Positions 1-10,884 of a stretch of 64,000 bases of DNA are shown here, piece by piece. Source of the stretch: Saccoglossus kowalevskii (taxonomy: Eukaryota; Hemichordata; Enteropneusta; Harrimaniidae); the NCBI RefSeq assembly GCF_000003605.2, contig NW_003139317.1, positions 759,089 to 823,088 of the forward strand, written 5' to 3'. Position numbers and translations under genes: made by a program. The notes under the pieces are model-generated. The model searched no databases. It was not told where the DNA came from and saw only the letters and a list, made by a program, of their open reading frames with translations. How positions within the stretch are numbered: the first letter of the stretch is position 1; each line of letters starts with the position of its first letter.

Positions 1-360
1 AAATTTATCCCTGTATGCAGATAATATTCGTTGAAAAGGATGACGTACAAATAAAAATGAAGTGTAATTTTTCTTAGGTTCTATCAGAGAGATGGATGGA
101 TAATCACGATAATGAATTTTCCTGAAGCTAATTTCTGAATCTATGTTATCAATAACCCCTAATATCACTAAAAGAATTCGTTTCCAACTAGTGTTACCTA
201 TTTTTGCAATTCTACAATACAGAAAATGGTATTTGTCAATAATGATTATCTTTGAGTTCTTATTCGGTTCATGGTAGTATGTGGTATTCCATTTCATTTT
301 TGCACAGGTCTGCTGAATGAGGTGCTTACGTTTCCTCTGGGTTTCTTTCATGTCACTAAT
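1..360 (-). CDS. Catalytic exon (5' part) of the third sulfotransferase
   Basis: The exon opens after a ttttttacacag acceptor and reads 120 codons without a stop to the window edge. It starts ISDMKETQRKRKHLIQQTC and aligns along its length with the catalytic exons at 15,499 and 50,476. Both PAPS-binding motifs are present. The 5' loop has Asn where the two paralogs have Thr (KIGNTSW against KIGTTSW). The exon's first 19 codons are the apparent source of the five small exons upstream. Confidence 0.85.
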   Translation of the reverse strand, partial: MSDMKETQRKRKHLIQQTCAKMKWNTTYYHEPNKNSKIIIIDKYHFLYCRIAKIGNTSWKRILLVILGVIDNIDSEISFRKIHYRDYPSISLIEPKKNYTSFLFVRHPFQRILSAYRDKF

Positions 361-3300
361 CTGTGTAAAAAACAAACTATTTTTCAATTAAAAACATATA
401 TTAAACGTCAAGATCTACACTGATATGTTTGTTTATTCAGCGGTTATATCATATGCACCTACAAACCTCATCGTCATAAAATATTTTCGCTGGTATAAAT
501 ATAAGATTAAAAGCAATATTAACCCAAAATACTTTTCAAATATTAGTCCGTGACTGAACCACAATTCAAGTGCGTAATGTTACTTCGTTTTTTACGCCAA
601 ATCAAATATAATATATATATGCAAAATAATATACTACAAAATCATTGTACAGGAAGTCATATAAACCCAGTTCAGATTATCGTATAGGCGACCATCCATG
701 CTATATTAAAGCAACCCTTGTAAATTAGTTCGTTTATTTTCGACAGAGTATATTCAACGATAAACTAAATCACACAACACTAGGCACGGTGCGAGCATGA
801 CAAGCATATCATCTTTCAACCACATCATCAAATGTTGGACTAAATCATACACAACACACAACCTCTCATTCAGTGTGGGTCTAATACACCATGCCATAAC
901 TGCATTGGTGTCACTGCAAAGCACTAGACATCTCATCTCAATACATCTTCACATGGAACTCACCGACTTCTGCTGAATAAAGTCCCCATGTTTGCCCTGG
1001 ATTGCTTTGTGGTCACTCTGCTGTGTAAAAAAACACATTTGGTAATTTATATTGTGATGCTCGCTCATAATACAACGACCAGTACATTTCTGAGTAAGAT
1101 CACGACTCTTGTTTTGTAATCACACAAAACGAGGCACGGTGCGAGCATGACAAACATATCATCTTTCAGCCACATCATAAAATGTTGGACTAAATCATAC
1201 ACAACACTCAACCTCTCATTCAGTGTGGGTCTAATACACCATGCCATAACTGCATTGGTGTCACTGCAAAGCACTAGACATCTCATCTCAATACATCTTC
1301 ACATGGAACTCACCGACTTCTGCTGAATAAAGTCCCCATGTTTGCCCTGGATTTCTTTGTGGTCACTCTTCTGTGTAAAAAAAAACATTTGGTAATTTAT
1401 ATTATGATGCTCGCTCATAATACAACGACCAGTACATTTCTGAGTAAGATCACGACTCTTGTTTTGTAACACATGCCAAATGATCGGTAAATCACTTCAA
1501 ACCATGTCTTCAAGAATGATGTTGATTATCTTTCACTATAGAGTTAGATACTGAACGTCAAGATCTACACTGCCATGTTCTTTTATATCATATCCATCTA
1601 CAACACGCGTTATTATCACAAAGTATTACAGCTCTCTGTTCAAAGGTATTAGCTTATTGATATATGTGAACTCAATATAGTGCATCCGAAGGACCCCATC
1701 TCATAACATCACTTCACACAATGAAATAGAACTTACTGACTTCTGCTGAATAGGGTCGTGACGTTTTCTCTGGATTTCTGTCTTGTCACTGTTCTGTGTT
1801 AAAAACATTTGAGTAGTTATACTGTAATCTATATTTCAATGACCAGTACATGTACAAGAGTGGCAATTGGATTCATATGGCTATTTAAAACATCTTTTTT
1901 ATTACATTTTGTTTCATAAGCATTCTTAACCAACAACGATTTTCATTAATTATTTTTGGTTGAACCACAATTTAACCGCGTAATTTTACTCAAACATATG
2001 AATAAAAAGACAAAAGATTCTTCAACCACTGACAAATTAGTGCAATTATGGTAACATCAATCTATTAATCTCAGCACGCTCGGGAAAATTGATTACGTAG
2101 TAATTCTCTTCAATGAACAATTCAAATCCTCATGTTCAACAGAACACCACCATTCATATTTGCCCAAGACATGCCACGTTTTCCCTATAGTGTGAATATC
2201 CAAACCCAACTTTATAAACTATGATTCAGCATGTGTATTAAGACAACCGACTTCAGTCATTATGTATAGTGGTGCCACCGCCGCCTATGCATTGCTCCAC
2301 ATACCCGAGCAAGTTAACTTGCACATAAAAAGTAACTTCAATCTTGTACAATCCATCTGTGACTTGTTCACATATATTGTTGAATTATCGCAATAATTAC
2401 CATTATTTAAGAAGATGCTGATAACATCACAATTTATGCAGCAGTAACAATCATACCAAAGTTGAATAGTTGTATCGCACGACGTTCTTTAGACACAAAC
2501 ATTAGTCACAGATACCAAAACAACACTAATTGTAACCTATTCCCAGTCTCACTCAATATCAACCTTCCTTGCTTTGCACACTACTACTATCGTTAGTAAC
2601 AGCCTAATATAACAGTCAGTAACAGTATTTGCCAAATCACCAGACACCCCTTTAGATAACTCACTTCACTCAATGTAATACAACTCACCGACGTCTGCTT
2701 AATAAGGTACTGGCGTTTACTCTGTGTAAAAAATAGTCAATGACCAGTAAAAGTAAACTCCAGACAGTCTTGGATTGTGACAAACGACAAATTATTGACA
2801 AATCACTCTGCACCCTGTCTTGAGGAGCGCCAACTGAATGGGTTTATAGGATTATCTTTCGTTATAGACTGACATACAGTTAGGTATTACATGTCAGGAT
2901 CTATGCTGTCATGTCGTGTTGAGTCAGTGGTTAGATCACACCCATGTAAAAAAGCCTTATTATCACACACTATTAATACCCTATGCTCTGTTCTCTGGCG
3001 TGTGCTTACTAATATATAAGTGAACTCACTATGTATCTAGCTTTACAGCATTGTTAACTCACAACAATTTGCATACATTAGTTCGTGAATGAACCGCAAT
3101 TCATTGTACAGGGGGTCATATAAACCTAGATCAGATTATCTTATAAGCTATATCATACTATTTTATTTCAAAGCATCTCTTGTAACTTAATTAGTTCATT
3201 TTTGTTGCTGATTGTATACATTCATTTGAGATTGCGAAACAAATTAACTGCACACAAGTCATCACACAACACGAGGAATGGACCGAACATGTCAATCATA

Positions 3301-5384
3301 TCGTCCTTCAGCTACGTCATCAAGTGTGGGTGCAACTCTACACAACACACTACACAATTAATGTGAGCTTCATCCACCACGACATAACTACTGTGGTGTC
3401 ATTGCCAAAGCACGAGAAATCCCTTCTTATAACACAACGTTACACAATAAAATATACCTCACCGACGTCTGATGAATAAGATTCTGACGTTTATTCTGGA
3501 TTTCTGTTTTGTCACTGTTCTGTGTAAAAACAAATACACAAATAGTAGAGCCGTTATACGGTAATACAAATTTAATATGCCCATATTTTAATGGCCGGTA
3601 CATATTGTGTAGTATCCAGACACCCTAGGTTTGTGACAAATGATTGGCAAACTACTTTGCACCCTCCCTTCAAGAGTAACAATTTGAATGAGTCGATAGG
3701 ACTAACATACAGTTAAATATTAAATGTCAAGATCTATGCTGTCATGTCGCGTTTAGTTATTGGTTACATCATACAAATCTACATAGCCTTATTATAACAC
3801 AATATTACCAATCTTATTAATATATTTGAACTCAATATAGTGCACTACAGTGTGTGTCCAGATTTACAGCATTTTCAATCGACAATTATTATCAGAGATA
3901 ATATTCCGTGACTAAACTACACTTGAACTGCGTAACGTTACTCAATCACTGTCAAAGTTCTAATCGTCAATCAAATAAAACACAGGAGTGACGAGATTAG
4001 TTATATACAGGCATAGATAATACATTACAGAACCATTGTACAGGGAGTCATATAAACCAGACTATCGTATAAGCGATGCTATGTCAAGGCGTCTCTTGTC
4101 ACTCACTTAATTAAATAATTTCTTTTCTGACAGCATACAGTAATTAAACGACGTATTGTGGCGCAGTTCTCGGTTCTCAACTGTTAAATTTGTTTTGGAT
4201 ATGTTGAGCCATCTTATACAGAGTTAATGACTTCTTTTAATCACCTCCTGTAACTTCGGTGAATTCACGTATCATGTTCTCATTATGTTTTTGAACAATT
4301 TAGGGTTAACCCACTTGATTTAGGTCAAATAACCATGCTACTGAGGTCATGTCTTAAGTAATTTATATATTTTGATTTATATGGTTGAATGTAAGCTAAG
4401 TTGGTTGTTGGGAATTAGAAGCATGAGATTTGTGTGCAATCTTGCACCTGTTCACACACATGATGTACAAGGTTTGATGTTGTATGTTCATTATGAGGCT
4501 ATTACTCCCATATGTATTTGACCTTCCTTTCAGATTTACTGATTTTCAACATAACATCTCTCATGCATTGGATATACGATTGCATGTTGTAAAGTGTTCG
4601 TATTTGTTTGCCTGACATAATAATAATAATTCCATTCACTCAAGAAATCGTCTCCGCTGGTTGACAGAATTGTCACAATATAACTGGTTAACCGTGAACC
4701 ATTGAAACATGGCTTTATATGTGTAGCAATATTTGTATGTAGGTGTAGAGTCCGAGTTTGGAATGTATACGTCTTCTAGTCAATATAGACCAGTGTAGAT
4801 TTACCATCTTTAAATCGGTTGCAGGGTGAGTGAGTGGATTCTGTTGGTATTGTGAATAAACCCAAACTAACCAAACACTTAATTCGTAATTTGTCATTGG
4901 CTATCAATCTTAGTATCCATCATTATCATGAATTAATAAATTAGCGAAAACATACTATCGTATTGCTCTTGAAACCTTTTAATTTGTTCATCACGAAGAT
5001 AGGAGGACCTTGTGAATTATGCATCTGTATTGACATTTTGTCCATAACTGTAAACAGATAGGTAAAATGTTGTATTATTTTAAACATGAGAAAGTGGAAA
5101 TAGATCAATATTCAAATTATTTAATACTGGGTGACTATGTACAAACAGGTAACAGATGTTTTAATGAATGCAATAAGAATGAGAAAGGGAAGCAATGCCG
5201 ATTGCCAATATTAGATATTTCATAACATTGTCTTAATTGTTTTCCAACTATTTTTAATATGTTTTTAAAAAGTAACAATCAAAGGTACGACCACATTACC
5301 TAAATATTGCACACCTATCACGACACAAATAAAACATATGAACTTGGTTACTGTCACACAATTTGTCAGATAACTTCTTTCCAT
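1..5384 (-). CDS. Carbohydrate sulfotransferase gene with small-exon array (partial; runs off window start)
   Basis: I assembled this spliced gene by eye. Coding exons in transcript order are 5384-5300, 5047-4956, 3519-3463, 2721-2689, 1793-1737, 1370-1314, 1020-964 and 360 to beyond base 1. Exon 1 encodes a type II anchor (MERSYL, then a hydrophobic run from about residue 14). The last exon carries the family's 5'-phosphosulfate loop (RIAKIGNTSWKRIL) and 3'-phosphate loop (FLFVRHPFQRILSAYRDKF). The expected product is a Golgi enzyme moving sulfate from PAPS to a glycan; the acceptor sugar cannot be told. All junctions are GT-AG and phases agree: phase 1 after exon 1, phase 0 at every later junction. 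With all small exons included, the stem gains 87 residues. No stop lies in the frame down to base 1. It is the third family member in the window and the most diverged. The remaining catalytic part lies outside. Confidence 0.8.
964..1020 (-). CDS. 57-nt stem exon (nearest the catalytic exon)
   Basis: It encodes QSDHKAIQGKHGDFIQQKS, is flanked by a tttttttacacag acceptor and a GTGAGTT donor, and is phase 0 at both ends. It lies in the proximal copy of a 350-bp tandem duplication and is nearly identical to the next small exon. Confidence 0.7.
1314..1370 (-). CDS. 57-nt stem exon
   Basis: It encodes KSDHKEIQGKHGDFIQQKS, with an acacag acceptor after a long T tract and a GTGAGTT donor; phase 0-0. 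It sits exactly 350 bp from its neighbour at 964-1020 and differs from it at very few bases, so this is the youngest duplication in the array. Confidence 0.7.
1737..1793 (-). CDS. 57-nt stem exon
   Basis: It encodes NSDKTEIQRKRHDPIQQKS, with an aacacag acceptor and a GTAAGTT donor; phase 0-0. Its sequence is closer to the start of the catalytic exons (xSDxxEIQxKRxxxIQQ) than the two exons nearer the catalytic exon are. Confidence 0.7.
2689..2721 (-). CDS. 33-nt stem exon (shortened copy)
   Basis: It encodes SKRQYLIKQTS between an acacag acceptor and a GTGAGTT donor. Compared with the 57-nt copies, 24 nt are missing at the 5' side, apparently by a deletion between two ctctg words that rebuilt the acceptor next to the remaining coding part. 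The length stays a multiple of three, so frame is kept. Confidence 0.55.
3463..3519 (-). CDS. 57-nt stem exon (first of the array)
   Basis: It encodes NSDKTEIQNKRQNLIHQTS, with an acacag acceptor after a T-rich tract and a GTGAGG donor; phase 0-0. It is the first small exon after exon 2 in transcript order. Confidence 0.65.
4956..5047 (-). CDS. Exon 2 of the third sulfotransferase
   Basis: This 92-nt exon lies between a tgtttacag acceptor and a GTATGT donor and reads V-MDKMSIQMHNSQ and onward for 31 codons including the split one. Its length equals exon 2 of the sulfotransferase at 15,281-15,372 (92 nt), with the same entering and leaving phases, which supports a shared gene structure. A near-identical copy lies at 58,448-58,539. 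Confidence 0.7.
5300..5384 (-). CDS. Exon 1 of the third sulfotransferase (membrane anchor)
   Basis: ATG sits in a good context (gcaaaaATGG) six bases after a ttttacag acceptor, implying a 5' untranslated exon further upstream. The 28 codons encode a short cytoplasmic tail and a hydrophobic segment (TKFICFICVVIGVQYL). It ends phase 1 at a GTAATG donor. Its layout matches exon 1 of the other two sulfotransferases (RSKCILLICVVLVIVF). Confidence 0.75.
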
Positions 5385-5390
5385 TTTTGC

Positions 5391-6894
5391 CTGTAAAAAC
5401 AGTAACAAATCATTTGAATACAAATAACAGTTATGATTTATTATTTTTAAAAAAATTCACAGGAATCATACAGTGATTGTGCATACGTTGACAACGGCTG
5501 TTTTCATGACTGTCAATTAAGGGAAAGGTGAATCAAGTCAATGCATAGATTTTGATGCACTTTATGTGGTTTTCAGTGATGTCAGACAATTATAACGATA
5601 AATTAGATGAGGAAAAATTATCATGTCACTGATTTAAATACTCACGGCATACTGGAGTTGGCTATAGTGATGTTATTAATGAAATGCTAGCAAACATTAT
5701 TTAACGACTTCGGTGATAATTATATTTTGCATAATAAATATTGATATAAAATATCTACATTGTCTGTAAATGTTTAGACATACCAGACTTTCTTTTGTCA
5801 ATATGTAAAAAGGAAGACGATTATTTGCAATGATTTTATATATGTGATTAACGACTACCAACCACCTGGCACCACCTGACTATAATAATATGGACTAATT
5901 ATATTGTTGAATCCTATGTTATGACAGTTTATTAACAATACCAAAACGGTTATAAATTGTCAATGCAGTAAAGTGATAAATAAAAAAATGATAAACTATT
6001 TGATACCTTACCTGTGCTGATCTTATATTAACGTGATACGTGTTATCCTGCTGTTTAACATCCGGGACACTCAATATAGCTGACTACATACAAATGTTAG
6101 CAGAGGGCGATATTCTTTATCTCCGTATTCTACCTTTACTCGATTTTTTAAACACCTACATGTATTGTGCTATCGCTCTGCCACAATGTGGAAAGTGAAA
6201 ACGATTTATTTTATCAATTTTAAATAATTGTTATGGAAATTCACTTTATGATTTGGCAATTAGTAATAAACTATGTCTATGTATTACGAGAACAATGCAA
6301 CCATATGTTATGCATTTGACACAATCATTCAACTTATATTTGAGTGATAATTTTGATAATTCCTACTACAAGGAACATTTTTACGTTTCGAAGAAAAAAA
6401 ACATTTTGTAGAAACTGTGAACAAATATTTGTGGGTAAACTTGCATAGACTTGTTTGGAGTTTCCTCTGTTATTCTTAGTAAGCAGAACATTGCATTCTT
6501 GCAGTTCATTTGCGGACTCATTTCATGGTCATGCAAATACGTGATCGGTGGAGAATTTCGGGACGCTGTCATGAACACACATGACAATCAATCATGTTAA
6601 TTAGTCCATGCACTTTATTTCTGTTAAAGTACTGCGAACAAAACAATTTTGACGCAAGTCGACAATCTAAGAGTCATTGTTGAAGTCTAAAACTAAAGTA
6701 TAATGTATGTTTGAACAATACAATTTCTGTAACTGTGTATTTCTGTTTGCATGGTTCTAATCGAGCAACCATGAAAAAATGAAATTGTTATCACGGCAAT
6801 CAATGAATATGAAGAGATTCGACATTCTTTATAATTGATTTTTATGTACTATTTGAGAATTACTGCATTTTCCCAGAAAATTGACACATGATAC

Positions 6895-6898
<4 letters not shown>
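5391..6898. other. Noncoding arm sequence, no recognised gene
   Basis: AT-rich sequence is shared with about 56,640-58,100 in the right arm. A hydrophilic reading (minus strand, 6,381-6,587) and a plus-strand reading near 6,160-6,410 have partly open counterparts in the other arm, but stops differ between arms and no family is recognisable. Confidence 0.5.

Positions 6899-6964
<66 letters not shown>
6899..6964. repeat. (AT)n microsatellite
   Basis: An uninterrupted run of about 33 AT dinucleotides. The matching place in the right arm (near 56,640) has no such run, so it expanded or was lost after the duplication. Confidence 0.95.
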
Positions 6965-6966
<2 letters not shown>

Positions 6967-7204
6967 TTTACAATATTCTTAAAAACCTTTACATACGAGT
7001 CTACTGACAACTTCGTATGAACGTTGTTACTGTCTAATATCCCCGTAAACTGTGCCGATTCTGTCTTTCACTTGCACTAGTGCAAACACTTAGTTATTTA
7101 CAGACATGTGTATTATTGTAAAATTATAAAACCAAGAAATACAGCAAAATTTTTATTTTGGGAAAACAAATTTCACCACGGTATCAATGGGGCACTCATT
7201 GCTC

Positions 7205-7945
7205 TGATTATATATTGCATAGCATTTAGACTTGATTGTATTGCATAGTGCATAATCTCAATTATATTGTGGAGGTTCAATTATTCTGCATAGCGTGTAA
7301 GCTCGATTTGTTGCATAGCGTGTAGACTCAATTATATTGAATAATATGTAGGCTTCATTATATTGCATAGAGTGTGGACATTATAGAATATATAAATATA
7401 GAATTATATTGCATAGCATGCAGGCTCAATTATATATCATAGCATGTAGGTTCAATTAATTAGCATTGCGTGTGGACTTGATTATATTTCATAGCGAGCG
7501 GGCTCGATTTATTATATAGCATGTAGGCCAAATTACATTTCATAGCGTTTGGGCTAAATTATATTGTATAGCTTGCAGGATCGATTATATTGCATAGCGT
7601 GTAGGCTAAATTATATTGCAGTGTGTATGCTCAATTATATTAGCTTGTAAGCTGGATTATATTGTGGAACATGTAAGCTCGATTATATTGAATAGCAAAT
7701 AGGTTCATTTATATTGCATAGCGTGTATGTCCAATTATATTGCATATCATGTAGGCTCAATTATATTGCACAGCGTGTAGGCTCAATTATATTAGCTTGT
7801 AAGCTGAATTATATTGTGGAACATTTAGGCTTGATTATATAGCATAGAGCATAGAGTGTATTCTCGATTATATTGCATCGCGTGTAGTCTCGATTATATT
7901 GCTTAGCATGTAAACTCTATTTTATTGCATAACATGTAATCATTT
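7205..7945. repeat. Minisatellite, about 25-28 bp unit (left arm)
   Basis: Imperfect tandem copies of a unit close to attatattgcatagcgtgta with spacer words ggctcaa or ggctcga. The right arm carries the same array, inverted, at about 55,965-56,580. It has no coding frame. Confidence 0.9.
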
Positions 7946-7973
7946 GCACTTCGGTTGAGATTATTATTAGCAT

Positions 7974-8234
7974 ATGTTGTCACTTGGTCTTGATTTGTAT
8001 ATATCAACGATGATCTCTGGGATAATTTTACGAATCCTATATGTCATGATTACAGTTATAAATGGCGGTCAATTATACAGGGCTTTCGTGTATGGTGGTT
8101 TACTCACTGTTATTGGCATATATCAGTATGTAAAACAACGTCAAGCTAACACAGGTATTGTCTACAACCACCAAATAGTCTGTCACACATGTACAAGTAT
8201 GACATTATCTATGTTTGGTTGTACAGAACTATAA
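7974..8234 (+). CDS. Hypothetical small membrane protein or exon
   Basis: An 86-codon open frame with two or three hydrophobic stretches (ISGIILRILYVMITVI and YGGLLTVIGIYQYV). It lies directly after the minisatellite in sequence that I could not find in the right arm. No family is recognised, there is no splice or conservation support, and it may be chance. Confidence 0.2.
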   Translation: MLSLGLDLYISTMISGIILRILYVMITVINGGQLYRAFVYGGLLTVIGIYQYVKQRQANTGIVYNHQIVCHTCTSMTLSMFGCTEL

Positions 8235-9651
8235 TGAAAAGGGAATAAAGTGTTCAATAATTTGTTAAGAACATTACTTTCATTGATGTGTGAAAAATCC
8301 ATTAGCGACTAAGATAACCAGCTAATCGGCACTGGTATACATCGACTGTTCCGTGTTACAGCATTCAATAGAAAAGGCACTTGAATCCGGCTTGCATATG
8401 CTGAAGAAAGAAAGGATTTGGAAACACTGCACGGAGCGTCGGAAGGACAAAAAGGTTGGTCGAAAAATCGCTAACTATCCTAGAATATCAAAGAGACTGA
8501 CAGAAATTAGTAAATTTGAAAACGTTTGAAGGAACTGAAAAACATTTTTAAAAGTCAAATATGTTGGTTCAAAAGTTGTTAATAAAAGTTAATATAATTT
8601 GATAAGCGACAATGGTCAACACTGGTGACAGACTATTTCCAATAAAAGTTGAGTATCTTCAATTCTAGTTAATAGTAACTCTAGACATCAGTAAAACGAT
8701 TTAAAAATATGCAGACGGAACTCTGATTGATATCTAGATAATATATCAGTAATGGACTTTAAGAAAACATTTAACAAAAAATACACTACAACGAAATCGG
8801 CAAAAAATAAACAAATTTATATGTACACACAAGGTGATACCATATCTGCAATCAGAATAAAAGTGATATAAAGTTAAACCAATACACACAGAAAAATCAG
8901 ACGATAATCTCCCAATAACCGTTTTGGTGTTTAGTTTGTTACTTTGTCCTAGTCAACATATTAGTGGTTATGTTGTGCTTTGCTTCTGTTAAATTTAAAA
9001 ATCTGATGTCCCGATAGCCTTACTGGAGATGTGTATTTTATTTCGTTTTGAAAACCAATAACAAAAGCGTGAAAAGTGACATCATTAGATTCAACTCTGT
9101 GGAAGACTACATGAATGTTCCTTCGTTATTTACTTTTTAATTATTCACCTCAATGTTTTACCACTGATACATTGATATGTATGCCGATGATTTAATTCAA
9201 ATCTAAAAAGTATTCAGAATCGGTTGTCAGCATCTTTTATTTTATGTTTTTGTCATATTATCTCAAACCCTGCAAGTAAAAGTGTGCATGGAATCATGGG
9301 AAGAAACTGTGTTCATTGCCGTATGATAACTGTCATAAAGTGATGGACAGGTCATACCACTGTGCAGGACAATTTAAATCTACCAGGTGTGCTTGTAATT
9401 TCCATAACAAGCGATGTTTACAACTCTGGAAGGAAAATTGCGATCTACCAGGTGTGCTTGTGATTCACATAACAAAGTTTGCCTACGTGAGACAGCTGCT
9501 GGCAAGACCACATTCTAATTGACTCATGTGAAACCCCAAGTGGTGTCCCTGAATCTGGGCCATTTATGCCTATAAATAGACTAGACGGAGGACAGTTGGG
9601 ATCTATCTTTTCAACTGAGTACCCTTTGTATAGCTGCTGCGATATTGTGAG
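8235..9651. other. Noncoding arm sequence
   Basis: Part of it (8,820-9,270) aligns with 55,370-55,900 of the right arm. The stretch at about 9,275-9,700 is missing from the right arm. It contains a short duplicated word (ctaccaggtgtgcttgt, twice between 9,380 and 9,460). No gene recognised. Confidence 0.4.
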
Positions 9652-9822
9652 TCAAGTGAAACAGGCTTCAACAATCACACTGTGAGACTTGTATGAACTA
9701 CTCTGCGATCTCCTGCTATCAGCGGTGTCCTCCAGAATAACAGTGTTTCTCTGCAAGCAAGACCCATGTATGTTTTCGTCGTTTTGTTGCAGTAGCCATT
9801 GAATGTCATCAATTTCCACATC
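9652..9822 (-). CDS. Possible terminal coding exon, unknown family
   Basis: After a gtttcag acceptor the frame DVEIDDIQWLLQQNDENIHG runs 56 codons to a stop. The right arm (plus strand of transcription reversed, about 55,245-55,360) keeps the same acceptor and the DVEIDDIQWLLQ start, then diverges and stops earlier. The acidic, Ser-rich tail resembles a protein C terminus, but I recognise no family and see no partner exon with certainty. Confidence 0.3.
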   Translation of the reverse strand, partial: DVEIDDIQWLLQQNDENIHGSCLQRNTVILEDTADSRRSQSSSYKSHSVIVEACFT

Positions 9823-9830
9823 CTGAAACT

Positions 9831-10041
9831 GTGATTTATCACCAGTGCACACGTTCCTTGGCAATACCATATATTAGTGAATTTATTCATTGTATTTTTC
9901 TGTGCTTGTTTCTTGTAATTCGTTTAAGAAGTATTAAAACCAGGAGCTTTAAGTTGATATTTTGGTGTCTGTGTATTTTATTTCCATTACTATTATTGCC
10001 TTGTCTACTCATTCTGGCGATGAAAGAACCTCTTGTCCAGT
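9831..10041 (+). CDS. Possible membrane-anchor exon (left copy)
   Basis: A very hydrophobic reading (IHCIFLCLFLVI, then FWCLCILFPLLLLPCLLIL) ends at a strong donor (T|GTAAGT). The right-arm counterpart (55,034-55,215) ends at an equally good donor (T|GTGAGT) and keeps the hydrophobic core. Single-base indels put the two copies in different frames at both ends, so at least one copy is damaged. It may be a first exon of another type II enzyme; the downstream exons were not found. Confidence 0.35.
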
Positions 10042-10769
10042 GTAAGTTCTATGTGGCCCCTCTCAATATCAATAAGCAGGCCTTATACTGTGACTGGTGT
10101 AAATTGGTATGTTTAACCATACTCATTCACGGGCCTTAGCGAAAATATGACCCAGCGAATAGATAAGCTCGCTACAGTAAATGGACATCATGTATAATAA
10201 AATAATAATCAAATGATGATGCAAGATAACTTGTCATGTAAATACGTTGCATTGTGATTCCCTTTACATTCATATACAACACATAGCTGTAATTTTGAAT
10301 TACTGTTTGTAATATTTTGAGTTGATGATTTGACTCGTGACCTTTCATGTCAATACACTAAAACCTAAAAATAGACAAAGCCAAACACATACAAATACTT
10401 ACGATAATTCCTACGAACACCCCAAGATATGTTGGGCGACTTGTGCGAATTTGGGAGCATCACATTGATGGGGCAGCAACAATTCAGCAAGTATTGCAAT
10501 ATAACAGACTTCACTCCATCGACATCATCTGATATAAAGTGTGTGAATCGTGACTTGAGTTGATTTTTAAGAACAATTTATGTATATACAAATGTATATA
10601 CAATATATACAAGCCCTAAATATAATTTCAGGTGTGCCAATTTTGAGCTTACCAAATGGCAGTAATGTGTGCTGAACCACGTTCTTCCCACCTAACAACA
10701 TCAATTTTGGTGTTTACTTCATTAATAACAGATAAAACGTGTCTTATTGTATATGTAGTATTCTCCAAT

Positions 10770-10870
10770 ATCACCAGCAAAGCGTCTATCTTGTGGTGAT
10801 GGTACTGGTCCTTCTTGTGGTGATGTTTCATTGCAGTTGGTTCTTCATGATAATGGTACTGGTCTTTTGT
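10770..10870. repeat. Short form of the His-codon minisatellite (left arm)
   Basis: A few copies of the unit whose complement is cagtaccatcaccacaag. The right arm holds a much longer version at 53,855-54,065. Confidence 0.7.
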
Positions 10871-10884
10871 GTGGTCACGATGAT

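Larger units (their letters stand above)
772..1471. repeat. Tandem duplication, two 350-bp units
   Basis: Two consecutive units of 350 bp are nearly identical, each holding intron sequence plus one small stem exon. More diverged copies of the same intron words recur near 3,100-3,400 and 4,040 (for example gtcatataaacc and cacaacacgagg). The array therefore grew by repeated duplication of intron-plus-exon units. Confidence 0.75.

Noticed and set aside
7205-7945. CRISPR-like array
   Set aside because: Units are imperfect head-to-tail minisatellite copies without unique spacers, in an animal genome. The same holds for 23,285-24,290.
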